Positions 8,778 through 17,692 of a DNA stretch of 64,000 nt are shown in pieces. The stretch's first letter is position 1; each line of letters starts with the position of its first letter. The notes below the pieces were generated by a model. That model made no database searches. It was not told where the DNA came from and saw nothing but the letters and a program-made list of their open reading frames with translations. The stretch is from assembly GCF_900110575.1 (NCBI RefSeq), contig NZ_FOEF01000004.1, positions 310,001 through 374,000 of the forward strand, read 5' to 3'. The DNA comes from Amycolatopsis saalfeldensis. Lineage in GTDB: Bacteria; Actinomycetota; Actinomycetes; Mycobacteriales; Pseudonocardiaceae. Made by a program: the position numbers and the translations under genes.

Positions 8778-11432
8778 GTGACGGAAGAGGGAACGGTCCA
8801 CCTGGGCCCGTACGCGCTCGAGTCGATGATCGGCGCCGGCGGTATGGGCGAGGTGTGGCGGGCGCGCGACACCGAGCACGACGACCGGCTCGTCGCGCTC
8901 AAGCTGCTGCCCTCCGGGCTCGCGCTGGACCCGGCGTTCCGGGCGCGGTTCCGCCGTGAGTCGAAGCTGGCGGCGGCGCTGCGCAGCCCGCACGTGGTGC
9001 CCATCCACCGCTACGGCGAGGTCGACGGGCGGCTGTACCTCGACATGGAGCTGGTCGGCGGCCGCGATCTGTCCACTGTGCTCATCGAGGACGGGCCGCT
9101 GCCGCCCGCCCGCGCGGCCTCGGTGGTGGACCAGCTGGCCGGCGTGCTCGACCTGGCCCACGGCGACGGTCTCGTGCACCGCGACCTCAAACCGTCCAAC
9201 GTGCGGGTCCTCGACGACGATTTCGTGTACCTGTTCGACTTCGGCATCGCGAGCCGCCCGGACCTCACCGCGACCGGCGGGTCCCGGATCACCGGGACGC
9301 CGGACTACATGGCGCCCGAACAGTTCGAGACCGGGCCGGTCGACCACCGCGCCGACGTCTACTCGCTGGCTTGCCTCTTCTACACCTGCCTCACCGGCCG
9401 CCCGCCGTTCGTCACGGGCAGCCTCCCGGAAGCGATGCGGGCCCACCTCGACCAGCCCCCGCCGCGACCCGCCGCCGAACACCCGTTCCTCCCGCCGGAG
9501 TTCGACGCCGTGGTCGCCACCGGCATGGCGAAACGGGCTGAAAACCGTTACGCCACAGCGGGTGCGCTGGCATCAGCGGTCCGGGCGGCACTGTCCGGGA
9601 CCGCGGCGCCGACGGTCGCGCCGCCATCGGGTCAGCCCGATGCCGGACCCGATGCCGGACCCGGAGCGGTGCCGCCGGTCCGCAGGCTTCAGCCCACCCG
9701 CAGCGACGGCTTCGCACCGGGTGGCAGCTTCGGGGCTGGGAGCCCTGGCGCGCCCGCGCCCCGCGGTGGGCCTGGGAGTGCTGGCGGGGCTGGGAATGCT
9801 GGCGCGCCCGCGAACGGCGGTGAGCCTGGGAACGCTGGTGGGCCTGGGGGTGGCGGTCCGCCCGGGGGCGCTGGTGGGCCTGGGGGTGGCGGTCCGCCCG
9901 GGGGCGCCGGTGTGCCTGGGAGTGCTGGCGGAGCTGGGAATGCTGGCGTGCCCGCGAACGGCGGTGTGCCCGCGAACGGCGGTGGGCCCGCGAATGCCGG
10001 TGGGCCTGGGAGTGCTGGTGGGGCGGGGAGCGCTGGCGTGCCCGTGCTCGGCGGTGTGCCCGGGAGTGCTGGTCTGCCTGGGGGCACCGGTGGGCCTGGG
10101 AGTGCTGGCGGGGCTGGGAATGCCGGCGTGCCCGTGCCCGGCGGTGTGCCCGGGAGTGCTGGTCTGCCTGGGGGCGCCGGTGGGCCTGGGAGTGCTGGCG
10201 GGGCCGGGAATGCTGGCGTGCCCGGGACCGGCGGCGGCAATCAGTGCTTCGCGCGCAGTGGCGGCTCCGGGCCCGGGCTCGGGAACGTCGGCGGCCCCGG
10301 GAACAGTGGCGGGCCGAGCCGTGAGGGCGGGCCCGCGCGTCGTCGGCTCCGGGTCGTCGCGCTGGTCGCCGTGGTGCTGGTGCTGGGTGGCGGGATCACG
10401 GCCGCCGCGGTGGCCGGGCAGTCTCGGCAAGTGGCGGGCACGGCTGTGCCGGTCGCGTCGGGGGCGTCCGCCGGAACACCGTCGGCAGGGAGCCCGCCCG
10501 CGGAATCGCCGGTTGCGAAGCCGAAGCCGGCGGTCCTGCCGCCGCTGCCTGCCGGGACCGTGAGCAGTGTCCCGGTCGGCCAGGCGCCGTTCGGGCTGGC
10601 CGTGGCGCCCGATGGCCGGCGGGTCTACGTCGCGGACGAGGGTGGCGGGACCGTCAGCGTCGTCGACGTGGCCACGAGCGCGCGCGTCGCGACGATCCCG
10701 ATGCCCGGCAACCCCTCCGGCGTGGCCTTCACCCCCTCCGGCGACGCGGCGTGGATCGCTGTGCCGCAAGGGTTGCAGCAGATCGATACCGCGACGGCCA
10801 CCGTCCTGCGGACCGTGCCGCTGCAGGCCCGCGCGTACTCGATGGCGATCTCCGCCGACGGCCGGTTCGGCTACACGGCGCTGCAGCGCGACGGGCTCGT
10901 GGTGGAGGTCGACCTGCGCGCCGGCGTGGTCACCCGGCGGTACCCGATCACCTCGCCGGACTTCGTCGCGCTGTCACCGGACGGGACCACCCTCGCGGTG
11001 ACCAGCTTCGACGACCCGAACCTGGTCCTGCTCGACCGCGCGGACGGCCACGTCGCCGCCACCGTTCCGGTGGGCGGCCCGGCTTTCTCGCCGACATACA
11101 GCCCGGACGGCCGGCACCTGTACGTCGCCGAAGCCGATCGGCCCCAGGTGGATCTGGTCGACGTCGCCTCGCACAGCGTCACCGGGACTGTCACGTTCGA
11201 CAAACCGGCCGTCAACGTCGCTTTCGCACCCGACGGCCGGACCGCCTACGCCCACGGCGAGGGCAACGTGCTGACGATCATCGACGTCGCCACCGGCAAG
11301 ACACGCGGGACCCTGCCGGTGACGGCGGACAACTCGGCCTCGGTCGCGCTCGCGCCGGACGGGAGCCGCGCGTACGTGGTCGACCAGGACCGCGGGGTCC
11401 TGCTCGTGGCGGCGCTGCCCGCGGGCAAGTGA
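8778..11432 (+). CDS. PknD-like receptor Ser/Thr protein kinase with beta-propeller sensor
   Basis: 884 aa from the GTG at 8778. The cytoplasmic kinase domain (about residues 8-275) has the Gly loop IGAGGMGEVWRARD, the catalytic lysine in VALKLLP, HRDLKPSN with the catalytic Asp, DFG, and the GTPDYMAPE activation segment. Residues about 280-515 form a long Gly/Pro/Ala-rich linker with PGSAGG, GNAG and PGGAGG repeats. One membrane helix (LRVVALVAVVLVLGGGITAA) lies near residues 523-545. The outside part (600-884) is a seven-bladed YVTN/NHL-type propeller with repeated PDGRRVYVADEG-like motifs. This is the PknD plan: an extracellular signal controls phosphorylation inside. It ends 1 bp before the stop of the convergent DeoR gene. 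Confidence 0.95.
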   Translation: MTEEGTVHLGPYALESMIGAGGMGEVWRARDTEHDDRLVALKLLPSGLALDPAFRARFRRESKLAAALRSPHVVPIHRYGEVDGRLYLDMELVGGRDLSTVLIEDGPLPPARAASVVDQLAGVLDLAHGDGLVHRDLKPSNVRVLDDDFVYLFDFGIASRPDLTATGGSRITGTPDYMAPEQFETGPVDHRADVYSLACLFYTCLTGRPPFVTGSLPEAMRAHLDQPPPRPAAEHPFLPPEFDAVVATGMAKRAENRYATAGALASAVRAALSGTAAPTVAPPSGQPDAGPDAGPGAVPPVRRLQPTRSDGFAPGGSFGAGSPGAPAPRGGPGSAGGAGNAGAPANGGEPGNAGGPGGGGPPGGAGGPGGGGPPGGAGVPGSAGGAGNAGVPANGGVPANGGGPANAGGPGSAGGAGSAGVPVLGGVPGSAGLPGGTGGPGSAGGAGNAGVPVPGGVPGSAGLPGGAGGPGSAGGAGNAGVPGTGGGNQCFARSGGSGPGLGNVGGPGNSGGPSREGGPARRRLRVVALVAVVLVLGGGITAAAVAGQSRQVAGTAVPVASGASAGTPSAGSPPAESPVAKPKPAVLPPLPAGTVSSVPVGQAPFGLAVAPDGRRVYVADEGGGTVSVVDVATSARVATIPMPGNPSGVAFTPSGDAAWIAVPQGLQQIDTATATVLRTVPLQARAYSMAISADGRFGYTALQRDGLVVEVDLRAGVVTRRYPITSPDFVALSPDGTTLAVTSFDDPNLVLLDRADGHVAATVPVGGPAFSPTYSPDGRHLYVAEADRPQVDLVDVASHSVTGTVTFDKPAVNVAFAPDGRTAYAHGEGNVLTIIDVATGKTRGTLPVTADNSASVALAPDGSRAYVVDQDRGVLLVAALPAGK
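10051..10230 (+). repeat. 90-bp tandem repeat in the kinase linker
   Basis: Bases 10051-10140 and 10141-10230 are two copies of one 90-bp unit with about five differences by eye. They encode 30-residue Gly-rich units (GGVPGSAGLPGGAGGPGSAG and on). Shorter, less regular related motifs extend from about 9760. The repeat is in frame, so copy-number change would alter linker length without breaking the kinase. Confidence 0.85.
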
Positions 11433-11433
11433 C

Positions 11434-12192
11434 TCAGGCGACGTACACGTGCACGCCGAGCCCCGCCAGCTCGCGCCGCTGGTCTTCGGGAGCCGACTCG
11501 TCGGTGACGATGGCGCCGAGGTCGTCCGCGGCGCACACGTGGGCGAGCGCGGCGTGGCCCCATTTCGAGCCGTCCGCCGCGAGGATCGACCGGCGCGAGA
11601 TGGCGAGCGCCTGCTGTTTCACCTCGGCGTCGCTGAGGTCGAACGCGGTCAGGCCCGCGTCGAGGCTGAAGGCGCACGCACCCAGCACCGCCACGTCGAA
11701 CCGCAGCGACCGCATCGACGCCAGCGCCAGCGGGCCGGCCAGCGCCAGCTCGCCGGGGCGCGGTTCGCCGCCGGGCAGCAGGATGCGGACACTCGGCGCG
11801 TCGACGAGCGCGAGCGCGGCGTGCAGCGAAAGCGGCATCACCGTCACCGGCCGGTCGCGCAGCCACTTCGCGACCTCCAACGCCGTGGTGCCGCTGTCGA
11901 GGAGCACGGTTTCGCCGTCGGAGATCATCGACGCCACCAGCGCGGCGATCGACTGCTTGGTGTCGGCGCCGGTCGCCAGCCGCGCGTCGAACGGCGGCTC
12001 CACCCCCGTCGGCACCACCGGGACGGCGCCGCCGTGCACCCGCCGCAGCACGCCGTGCGCGGCCAGCACGTCGAGATCCCGCCGCACGGTCATCTCCGAC
12101 GCGCCGGTCGCCTGCGCCAGATCGGCCACCGCGACCTGCACGGATCCCCGCAGCCGCTCGACGATGACCTGCCGGCGTTCAGCACTTCTCAT
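11434..12192 (-). CDS. DeoR-family transcriptional regulator
   Basis: 252 aa. I chose the ATG at 12192 (MRSAERRQVIVERLRG), which gives the usual family start; a GTG at 12228 behind AGGAG would add 12 residues. The N-terminal DeoR helix-turn-helix contains VADLAQATGASEMTVRRDLD and LRRVHGGA. The C-terminal sugar-phosphate-sensing domain (DeoRC, from about residue 75) has DGETVLLDSGTTALEVAKWL, LLPGGEPRPGELALAGPLA and a late VTDESAP. Such proteins usually repress sugar catabolic genes and respond to a phosphorylated sugar. No sugar operon adjoins it, so its targets are likely elsewhere. Confidence 0.92.
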   Translation of the reverse strand: MRSAERRQVIVERLRGSVQVAVADLAQATGASEMTVRRDLDVLAAHGVLRRVHGGAVPVVPTGVEPPFDARLATGADTKQSIAALVASMISDGETVLLDSGTTALEVAKWLRDRPVTVMPLSLHAALALVDAPSVRILLPGGEPRPGELALAGPLALASMRSLRFDVAVLGACAFSLDAGLTAFDLSDAEVKQQALAISRRSILAADGSKWGHAALAHVCAADDLGAIVTDESAPEDQRRELAGLGVHVYVA

Positions 12193-12252
12193 GCGTTCAT
12201 ACTCGCACGCCACGATGGTCGTTCGCACACTCCTGGTGTGCTAACGCCCACC

Positions 12253-13440
12253 TCAGAACTTCACGTAGTCCGAAAGGATCGGGAACTTGCCGGCCAGCTC
12301 GTAGTCGCCGATGAGGGCGTTCTTCACGTCGAGCGAGTCGTGCGAGCCGAACGTCCTGGCGTTGCGCCAGAACCGGTCGAACCGGTAGCGGTTGGACGTG
12401 CTGCGCGCGCCGGTGAGGTCGTGCAGGCGCGAGGAAACGTCGAGGCCCGCGCGGGTGCTGGCGACCTTCGAGCGGAACCCGCGGATGCCCATCTCCCCGG
12501 CGTCCACGGGCGGGTCTTCCAGCTCGGCGGCGGTGGCCACCATCAGCGCGCGTCCGGCGGCCAGCTCGCTCGACATCTCGCCGAGCTGCCGGTGGATCAG
12601 CGGGTCGGCGGCCGCCGACCCGAACCTCGGCATGCTCGGCCGGTCCAGCTCGCGCAGATAGCCGACGGCCGCCTCGAACGCGCCTTCGCCGATGCCCTGC
12701 AGGATCGCCGCGTGCAGGAGCATCACCGCGCACAGGAAGTACGGGTCCGGCTCGTGCGAAGCGAAGTGCCAGCCGTCGGGCACGAACACGTCGCGGTAGA
12801 CGATGGTCTGGCTGAAAGTGCCGCGCTGGCCCATGTTGTCCCAGTCGCCGCGGGCCTCGAGCGCGGGATCGTCGAGCCGGATCAGCGCGTGGTGGCGGGC
12901 GCTCGCGCCGTCCGGGCCGGCCAGCGCGAAGCTGACGCAGGCCAGGTCGCGGCCGCCGCCCCCGCTGTCGGTGTTGAACGTCTTGGTGCCGCTGACGACC
13001 AGGCCGCCGTCCACCCGGCGCCCGGTCACCGGGCCGGTGCCGCCGGTCTCGGCGTTCGACGCGACGAGCCGGCGTCCTTCGTGCATCAGCTCGCCGGCCA
13101 GCTGCCGTTTGGTCCCGGCGTCGAGGTCCGAGCCGTACAGCTCGCGCGCGACCAAGGCCGTGGTGGCCCAGCACTGGCCGGTGGAGCCGTCGGCCGCGGC
13201 GATCTCCGTGATCGCCTCGACGGTCTCGCGCCAGCCGCCGTACGGGCCGCCGTCCCACAGCCCGCCGAACTCGGCCGGCACGCTGATCCGGTGCAGCCCG
13301 GCCTCGCCGAGCAGGCGCATGTTCTCCGTGGGGTCGGCGCCCTCGGCGTCGATGCGCGCGGCGTCCTTCGCCAGCCGCGGCCGCAGTTCGCGCGCCCGGT
13401 CCACGACCTCGCGGCCGGTCTGGGGCAGTCCGTCGGTCAT
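12253..13440 (-). CDS. Acyl-CoA-dehydrogenase-fold flavin monooxygenase (DszC/SfnB-like)
   Basis: 395 aa from the ATG at 13440 behind GAGGAG. The fold is that of acyl-CoA dehydrogenases: N-terminal helices with LLGEAGLHRISVPAEFGG, a central beta domain with VSGTKTFNTDSGGGG and DDPALEARGDWDNMG, and a C-terminal helical bundle. The end, RFWRNARTFGSHDSLDVKNA, is typical of the DszC/SfnB/hydroxylase branch, which uses reduced flavin from a partner reductase to oxygenate sulfur or aromatic substrates rather than dehydrogenating acyl-CoA. No flavin reductase is next to it. The divergent TetR at 13605 with a double operator between them probably controls it. Its substrate is unknown. Confidence 0.85.
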   Translation of the reverse strand: MTDGLPQTGREVVDRARELRPRLAKDAARIDAEGADPTENMRLLGEAGLHRISVPAEFGGLWDGGPYGGWRETVEAITEIAAADGSTGQCWATTALVARELYGSDLDAGTKRQLAGELMHEGRRLVASNAETGGTGPVTGRRVDGGLVVSGTKTFNTDSGGGGRDLACVSFALAGPDGASARHHALIRLDDPALEARGDWDNMGQRGTFSQTIVYRDVFVPDGWHFASHEPDPYFLCAVMLLHAAILQGIGEGAFEAAVGYLRELDRPSMPRFGSAAADPLIHRQLGEMSSELAAGRALMVATAAELEDPPVDAGEMGIRGFRSKVASTRAGLDVSSRLHDLTGARSTSNRYRFDRFWRNARTFGSHDSLDVKNALIGDYELAGKFPILSDYVKF

Positions 13441-13537
13441 CGGCTCTCCTCACGGATCTCGCCGCGGTCGTCGAAGACCCACGGCTCGGATTCGGTGCGG
13501 TGTCAAGGGTTCCGGTGCCCGGCGCGAGAACGGGCCG

Positions 13538-13580
13538 GGACCGTATCGTCCCGACGACCCTAGGCGGGACGATACGGTCC
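13538..13580. promoter_or_regulatory. Large inverted repeat, probable TetR operator pair
   Basis: GGACCGTATCGTCCCG (13538-13553) and its exact reverse complement CGGGACGATACGGTCC (13565-13580) are separated by 11 bp. Each 16-bp arm is itself a partial palindrome (GGAC....GTCC), so two regulator dimers could bind. It lies between the divergent monooxygenase (start 13440) and TetR (start 13605) genes, 25 bp from the TetR start. This suits autorepression and control of the monooxygenase. Confidence 0.75.
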
Positions 13581-13604
13581 TGTCCAGTGCTAACATCGCC
13601 GCCC

Positions 13605-14198
13605 ATGCCGGAAATCAAGCGCCGAACGCCCACGGGCGCCGCCGTCCTTCGGCAGGACCTGACGGATTCCATCGTCGAGGCCGTCCTGGACGAGCTGGCC
13701 GAGAAGGGCTACCAGTCCCTGTCGATGGACGCCGTCGCGCGCCGCGCCGGCGTCGGCAAGAGCGCGCTGTACCGGCGCTGGCCGTCGAAGCTGGAGATGA
13801 CCGTCAGCACGTTCGCGGAACTGGGCGTGCCGCCGGCGGCGATCCCCGACACCGGCTCGTTTCGCGGCGACCTGCGCGCAGTCCTCGACGCGGTACTGGA
13901 CTGGTTGGGCGACCCGCGCATCGGCCCGATCTTCACCGACCTGCTCGGCGTCGCCCGCACCAACGAATCACTCGCCCGCGGCCTCACCGACGACATCGCC
14001 GCCCCACGCCGCGCACTGGGCATGGAGGTCCTGGACCGCGCCGTCGCCCGCGGCGAAATCCCCCCGGACATCGACCGCGAACTGGCCCTGGACGTGTTCG
14101 CCGCGCCGGTCTTCTGGCGCCTGCACGCCCGGCGCGAACCGGTCACCCCGGAGTACCTCGACCAGGTGGCCGACCTGATGGTGAAGGCCTTCACCTGA
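13605..14198 (+). CDS. TetR-family transcriptional regulator
   Basis: 197 aa. The ATG at 13605 opens MPEIKRRTPTGAAVLRQDL. The helix-turn-helix follows at residues 22-65: VLDELAEKGYQSLSMDAVAR, RAGVGKSALYRRWPSKLEM. The C-terminal ligand domain (from about residue 80) resembles the TetR_C_11-like group, with GDLRAVLDAVLDWLGDPRIG. An upstream frame extension would run through the operator and is unlikely. It diverges from the flavin monooxygenase gene and probably represses it and itself through the inverted repeat at 13538-13580. Confidence 0.92.
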   Translation: MPEIKRRTPTGAAVLRQDLTDSIVEAVLDELAEKGYQSLSMDAVARRAGVGKSALYRRWPSKLEMTVSTFAELGVPPAAIPDTGSFRGDLRAVLDAVLDWLGDPRIGPIFTDLLGVARTNESLARGLTDDIAAPRRALGMEVLDRAVARGEIPPDIDRELALDVFAAPVFWRLHARREPVTPEYLDQVADLMVKAFT

Positions 14199-14247
14199 CG
14201 CCCAAGGCGGTGCCGCACAACGCTTCCCCCCACCACCCGGAAGCCCG

Positions 14248-14272
14248 ACCCCGGCGCCCGCGTGGCCGGGGT
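14248..14272 (+). terminator. GC-rich hairpin after the TetR gene
   Basis: ACCCCGGC and GCCGGGGT form an 8-bp perfect stem with a 9-base loop, 50 bp after the TetR stop and 27 bp before the tRNA. It has the shape of a T-less actinomycete terminator. Confidence 0.5.
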
Positions 14273-14298
14273 GATCGCGTAGAGTTTCCGGCAGCCAC

Positions 14299-14372
14299 GC
14301 CCCCGTAGCCCAACTGGCAGAGGCAACGGATTCAAAACCCGTCCAGTGTGAGTTCGAATCTCACCGGGGGCA
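14299..14372 (+). tRNA. tRNA with anticodon CAA (Leu by anticodon), class-I shape
   Basis: The acceptor stem is GCCCCCG/CGGGGGC (14299-14305 with 14365-14371) and the discriminator is A at 14372. The anticodon arm is ACGGA-TTCAAAA-CCCGT; the loop gives anticodon CAA, and the last stem pair is an A-C mismatch. The T arm is GTGAG-TTCGAAT-CTCAC. The variable loop has only five bases (CCAGT). By anticodon it would read UUG as Leu, yet bacterial tRNA-Leu normally has a long variable arm. CCA is not encoded. A 52-bp piece of this gene recurs inverted at 20859-20910. Confidence 0.85.
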
Positions 14373-14383
14373 CGCCACCTCGC

Positions 14384-14398
14384 CCCGTTTCGAACGGG
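14384..14398 (+). terminator. Hairpin after the tRNA
   Basis: CCCGTT-TCG-AACGGG is a perfect 6-bp stem, 11 bases after the tRNA end. It could end the tRNA transcript. The rest of 14399-14561 shows nothing recognisable. Confidence 0.35.
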
Positions 14399-14561
14399 AT
14401 GGGCGCCGATCGGACATCGTGACGGCCTGGCTCGCGGATCGTATCCGCCGAGACTGCCCCGAGTCGGAAACCGCCTCCCGCCCGATGTGGCGAACTGTCC
14501 GAAATGGACTGGCAGGTCAGCGGACCCGTCGGTGACGGTGTGGTGACGCTCGGGCGGTGGT

Positions 14562-16153
14562 ATGCGGGACATGGAGCATGCCCGTCCCGCGACCGAACCG
14601 ACACCGGCCCGGGTGTCCGTGCCGGACATCGTGCCGGAGGTGCTGCGCGAGCCGGGACGCCCGCTGGACCGGGCGATCCAGGCTCACGCCGAAGCCGACC
14701 TGCGCTGGGACTTCAGCCGGGTACGGGTGCACACCGGTGATCGGGCCGCGAGTTCCGCGCGGGCCATCGGCGCGACCGCGTACACGCTCGGCCAGGACAT
14801 CGTGTTCGGCGCCGGGCGGTACGCGCCGGGTACCGCCGAGGGGAACCGGCTGCTCCGGCACGAACTCACCCACGTGCGCCAGCAGCCCGCGAGCCCGCCG
14901 GGTCGTCCGCTGCGCGTCGGCGAGCCGCACGCGGCGGCCGAGCTGCAGGCCGGCCTGGTGGACACCGCGGGCGTGATCCGGCGCCAGACCGACCCCGAGA
15001 GCCTGACCAGGCAGCAGATCCTCGAGCTGTTCGGCCAGTCGACGTCCAAGGACGACTTCATCCTCAAACTCGGTCTCGGCCCGGTCAGCGACGACCGGCT
15101 CGGCGCCTACCTGCTCGGCAAGGGGTTCACGCCGGCCGCGGAACGGGAGGACCCGGCGATCGCGGCCATGCCGCACGTGGAGCCGGGCCGCCCCGGGGAC
15201 GAGATCGTGGGGCGCGTCATCCAGCGGGAGTCGCCGGACATGATGGGTTTCGTCGGCACCTACGAACGCGGCACCGCGCGTGAGCTGGACGAACGGCAGG
15301 CGCAGGCGAACGAGCGGACCAACCTGATGATCATGGGGAACTTCATCAGCATCCTGGGCGCCACGCACCTGGACACGATCACGCCGAGGATGGGCGAGGT
15401 GCAGATCGAGCACCGGGCCGCGCCCACTCCGCGCTCCGCCGCGGGCAGGCGGCTGGCGCGGGCGCTCGGCCCGGAACCCGGCCCGCGGCCGATCCCGGGC
15501 GCGACCGAGGTCCCGCAGGCCCGCGAGCTCGCCGTGTCGAGCCCGCGCCTGCTCGGCGAGTACGAACAACTCGCGAATGCCAAGATCCCGGGCATCGTGA
15601 CCGAGCTGACCAAGAGCCCGCGCCGGACGCCCAACCGAGCGCGGCTGGCCCGGCTGGGTGCCGATTTCCAGGCGTTGATGAACGAGGTCGGCAACGCGTC
15701 CACGCTGAATCCGGGCCAGCGCCGGCGCGCGGAGGCGATTCTGGACGAGGCCCGTCCACTGGGCAAGCAGCAGTACACGGACCTGCGCGGCCGGTCAACC
15801 AGCGGTTGCGGCAGGACAAGCAGCTGAACGACATCGCGCAGCGGCTGATCAGGATGGGTGACGCCGTCGACGACGGGCGCGGCGCGCTGAAGGTGCGGAT
15901 CAGGGACAAGAGCACCGGCACGGTCGGCTACGAGCCGCTCAACCTCGAACACCGCATCCGCGAGACCGACAACCCGTGGGCCACCAAGTCACCGGGCAAC
16001 CTGGTGGTCACCGACGCGCCGCAGAACCAGCAGTACCTGGAGAGCCTGCGCGAACTCGGGTCCATCTGGCCCAGCGGCGACCGGGTGGAGAGCTTCGTCG
16101 TCAAGCACGGGCTCAACAAGGAGGGGGTGGACTTCCGCCCGGGTGCCCGGTGA
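14562..16153 (+). pseudogene. DUF4157 (eCIS-associated) protein with a frameshift
   Basis: The first frame (14562-15827) has the DUF4157 domain: FSRVRVHTGDRAASSARAIG, AYTLGQDIVFGAGRYAPG, then the zincin-like H100-E-L-T-H104 with VRQQ after it. DUF4157 proteins are linked to extracellular contractile injection systems and often carry toxic C-terminal domains. Near 15793 the reading frame is lost. The same protein continues one frame over as VNQRLRQDKQLNDIAQRLIR up to the stop at 16153. The tail contains LNLEHRIRETDNP and NLVVTDAPQNQQYLE, whose His and Asn spacing recalls HNH-type nucleases (inference). One missing base would explain the break; a sequencing error cannot be excluded. Intact length would be about 530 aa. 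No contractile sheath genes are in the window. Confidence 0.75.
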
Positions 16154-16330
16154 CGCGGCAGGGGGCCGTCCGCTCGGCTCCCCGGCCCGTCAGTCCACAT
16201 CGGACAGGCCGGGCCGGAGTGCCGTAAAATCCCGCAGGGGACATAGGCTGACAGCCACCTCGGGTGATTCGGGCCGATCCGCACGGCCCTCGGCTCCGAA
16301 TCCCTGCGCGGGTGACGATGGTGGGTGCGG

Positions 16331-17539
16331 ATGGCTGAACTGCGACCGGATGGCGGCGACACGGCGCGGTCGCTCGCGGTGAGCGTGCTGGACCGGCTCG
16401 ACCAGCTGACCGATGTCCTGGTCTCCGTGATCGGCGACCAGAATCCCGGTTACAGCCTGGTCGACGTCGTGCCGCGGGACGATTTGTGGCATTCGTGCCA
16501 CGACAACCTCCGGCGCGTGCTCCAGCTCGTCGGCCATGCCGGCGACGCCGAGGACTTCTACGACGCGGCGCGCGCGACCGGACGGCGCCGGGCCGAGCAG
16601 CAGCTGCCCCTCGACGATGTGCTGCGGTCCTTCCGCATCGGCGGGCGCCTGGTCTGGCAAGCGCTGACCGAGCAGGCGCGGGCGGCCAGAGAGGTCAACA
16701 ACGAGGCCATGCTCGACCTCGCGACCCGGGTGTGGGAGGTCGTCGACGCGATCTCGGCCCAGGTCGCCCAGGCCTACCACGCGGCCGAGCGCAGCCTGGT
16801 GCGCGCGGACGAGCAGCGGCGCGCGTCGTTGTGGGAAGGGCTGCTGCAGGGGCGGGCCGTCGACGCCGGGTTCGCCTACGAGGCCGGCCGCACTCTCCGG
16901 CTGCCGGTCTCCGGGCCCTACGTCGTCGTGACGGCCGCGGGTCCCGGCGGTGCCGACTGTGTCGAACCGCTGGGTGCCGCGCTCGAGAAGGCCGGCGCGG
17001 CGTCGGCCTGGCAGCTGCGGGCCGACGTGCTCGTCGGCTTGGTTTCGCTGCCCGGCCGCGACGTCGCCAAGGCCGCCGCCGCGGTGGGGTCCGTGCTGAG
17101 CTCCGCGGCCGGGGTGTCGCTGGCCGTCGACGGGCTGGCCGCCGTGCACACCGCCTACCGCCAATCGGTCCTGGCGATGCGGACCGTGCCGCCGGGCCGG
17201 ACCGAGGTCGTGTGCCTGGCCGAACGCCTTCCCGAGGCCTTGCTGCTCAGCTCGCCGGAATTGACCGATTCCCTGCTGCAGACCCACTTGCGCGGCCTGC
17301 TGGACCTGGGCGGGCACGAACGCGGCTTCCTGCTGGAAACCCTCGCGACCTGGGTGGGCACCGGCGGTTCGGCGACGCGCTCGGCGCAACTGCTGCACTG
17401 CCACCGCAACACCGTGCTCAACCGGATCCACCGCATCGAAGGACTGATCGAGCAGCGGCTCACCGGCGGGGAACTGACGCTGGAGCTGGGGCTGATCGTG
17501 CGCGCCCTGCCGTTCCTCCCGCCACCGCGCGTGCCCTGA
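16331..17539 (+). CDS. PucR/CdaR-type transcriptional regulator
   Basis: 402 aa from the ATG at 16331 (a GTG at 16325 is also in frame). The N-terminal half is helical, with DEDFYDAARATGRRRAEQQ-like text and QLPLDDVLRSFRIGGRLVWQ, as in RsbRD/PucR-associated domains. The middle (about 170-300) is a GGDEF-like sensory fold. The C-terminal PucR HTH_30 domain shows LLDLGGHERGFLLETLATWV, then GSATRSAQLLHCHRNTVLNR and IHRIEGLIEQRL. Such proteins often activate purine, amino-acid or N-heterocycle catabolism. It is 153 bp upstream of, and on the same strand as, a molybdenum hydroxylase operon, which is its likely target. Confidence 0.9.
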   Translation: MAELRPDGGDTARSLAVSVLDRLDQLTDVLVSVIGDQNPGYSLVDVVPRDDLWHSCHDNLRRVLQLVGHAGDAEDFYDAARATGRRRAEQQLPLDDVLRSFRIGGRLVWQALTEQARAAREVNNEAMLDLATRVWEVVDAISAQVAQAYHAAERSLVRADEQRRASLWEGLLQGRAVDAGFAYEAGRTLRLPVSGPYVVVTAAGPGGADCVEPLGAALEKAGAASAWQLRADVLVGLVSLPGRDVAKAAAAVGSVLSSAAGVSLAVDGLAAVHTAYRQSVLAMRTVPPGRTEVVCLAERLPEALLLSSPELTDSLLQTHLRGLLDLGGHERGFLLETLATWVGTGGSATRSAQLLHCHRNTVLNRIHRIEGLIEQRLTGGELTLELGLIVRALPFLPPPRVP

Positions 17540-17692
17540 CCGGCACTGACTGTGCACCGTGCACAACGGCACTAGGCCAAACGTAGGCAGCCAGGGCATT
17601 CTTTCGGCGGCGTGACCTGTGTAACACTCCGGCCGGCGGCGTTCAGCCCCGCACTTCTCCGACACCGCCGTTCGAGAGGAAACCAGCCGCTC

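Noticed and set aside
9689..10240. Collagen-like Pro-rich minus-strand frame of 183 codons
   Set aside because: It mirrors the Gly-rich kinase linker; repeats of GGC/GCC read as Pro/Ala on the other strand. No ribosome site or separate motif.
9760..10240. CRISPR-like regular repeats
   Set aside because: Repeats are in frame within a kinase gene, lack unique spacers and have varied units.
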